A stretch of DNA of 5,345 nucleotides from Hyphomicrobiales bacterium. GTDB lineage: Bacteria; Pseudomonadota; Alphaproteobacteria; Rhizobiales; JAJFHC01. Where the stretch lies: assembly GCA_021775835.1 (NCBI GenBank), contig JAJFHC010000042.1, positions 1 to 5,345 on the forward strand, in the 5' to 3' direction. The position numbers and the translations under genes were made by a program. Under the pieces are notes generated by a model. The model had not been told where the DNA came from and ran no database searches. It saw only the letters and a list, made by a program, of their open reading frames with translations. This document shows, piece by piece, positions 5,240 to 5,345 of the stretch. How positions within the stretch are numbered: position 1 is the stretch's first letter; each line of letters begins with the position of its first letter.

Positions 5240-5345
5240 TCAGGCCGGCAGCGCCTTGCTTGGCACCCAGACGTAGCCGTCCTCGTCAACCAGGAAAGCC
5301 TCTCGCATTCCATGCGGTTTGTCGAGGGCGCCGGACAACACGATG
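5240..5345 (-). CDS. 3' end of a gene, possibly VOC/glyoxalase-like protein (partial)
   Basis: Only the last 34 codons are visible, ending with TGA at 5240-5242; the rest lies beyond the right edge. The segment HGMREAFLVDEDGYVWVP has the look of the last strands of a vicinal-oxygen-chelate (glyoxalase/bleomycin-resistance) domain, where G-M-R-E-x-x-x-x-D-x-D-G is common and the Glu is often a metal ligand. The peptide ends SKALPA. Too little is present to be sure of the family. It is 67 bp upstream of the Nudix start on the same strand, so co-transcription is possible. Confidence 0.6.
   Translation of the reverse strand, partial: IVLSGALDKPHGMREAFLVDEDGYVWVPSKALPA

Noticed and set aside
5173..5313. 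N-terminal extension of the Nudix protein to 5313
   Set aside because: The extra 47 residues look like shadow sequence, overlap the 3' end of the upstream gene, and make the protein longer than usual for the family; GTG at 5172 gives a typical N-terminus.

Overview
The window looks like chromosomal DNA of an alphaproteobacterium, possibly a marine one. It is GC-rich, uses GTG starts, and its predicted proteins resemble families common in that class: a DUF938 methyltransferase, a DddP-like M24 protein, a short secreted TPR protein and a Hsp20 with a characteristic N-terminus. This is a judgement from remembered family resemblance, not from a database search. I see no phage, CRISPR, tRNA, rRNA or transposase gene.

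Layout. Bases 1-1823 hold a minus-strand pair: a DUF938 SAM-dependent methyltransferase (1176-1823) followed 33 bp later by an M24 metallopeptidase-fold protein (1-1142) that runs off the left edge. The M24 protein matches the residue spacing of the DMSP lyase DddP almost exactly, but the position corresponding to the proposed catalytic base is a valine. A divergent intergenic region (1824-2038) separates this pair from a small heat-shock protein gene on the plus strand (2039-2455). That gene converges on a minus-strand secreted TPR protein gene (2505-3116). The TPR gene is divergently transcribed from an MFS transporter gene (3206-4435); the 89 bp between them hold two face-to-face promoter candidates that share almost the same -10 bases.

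The most unusual part is 4433-4698, between the convergent MFS gene and a minus-strand Nudix hydrolase gene (4696-5172). It is a 266-bp palindromic element with 33-bp terminal inverted repeats matching at 32 of 33 positions. Its interior is almost filled by two further long hairpins, so a single strand could fold into a three-way junction. Its outermost bases are TAG on both strands, and these are the stop codons of both flanking genes. It looks like a non-autonomous palindromic insertion (MITE-like, possible TA target duplication) or a structured RNA/DNA element. I do not recognise the family.

At the right edge, the last 34 codons of another minus-strand gene (5240-5345) are visible. It is probably a VOC/glyoxalase-like protein lying 67 bp upstream of the Nudix gene. 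The genes do not form one obvious pathway. They read as ordinary housekeeping and stress genes, with the palindromic element and the atypical DddP homologue as the points of interest.
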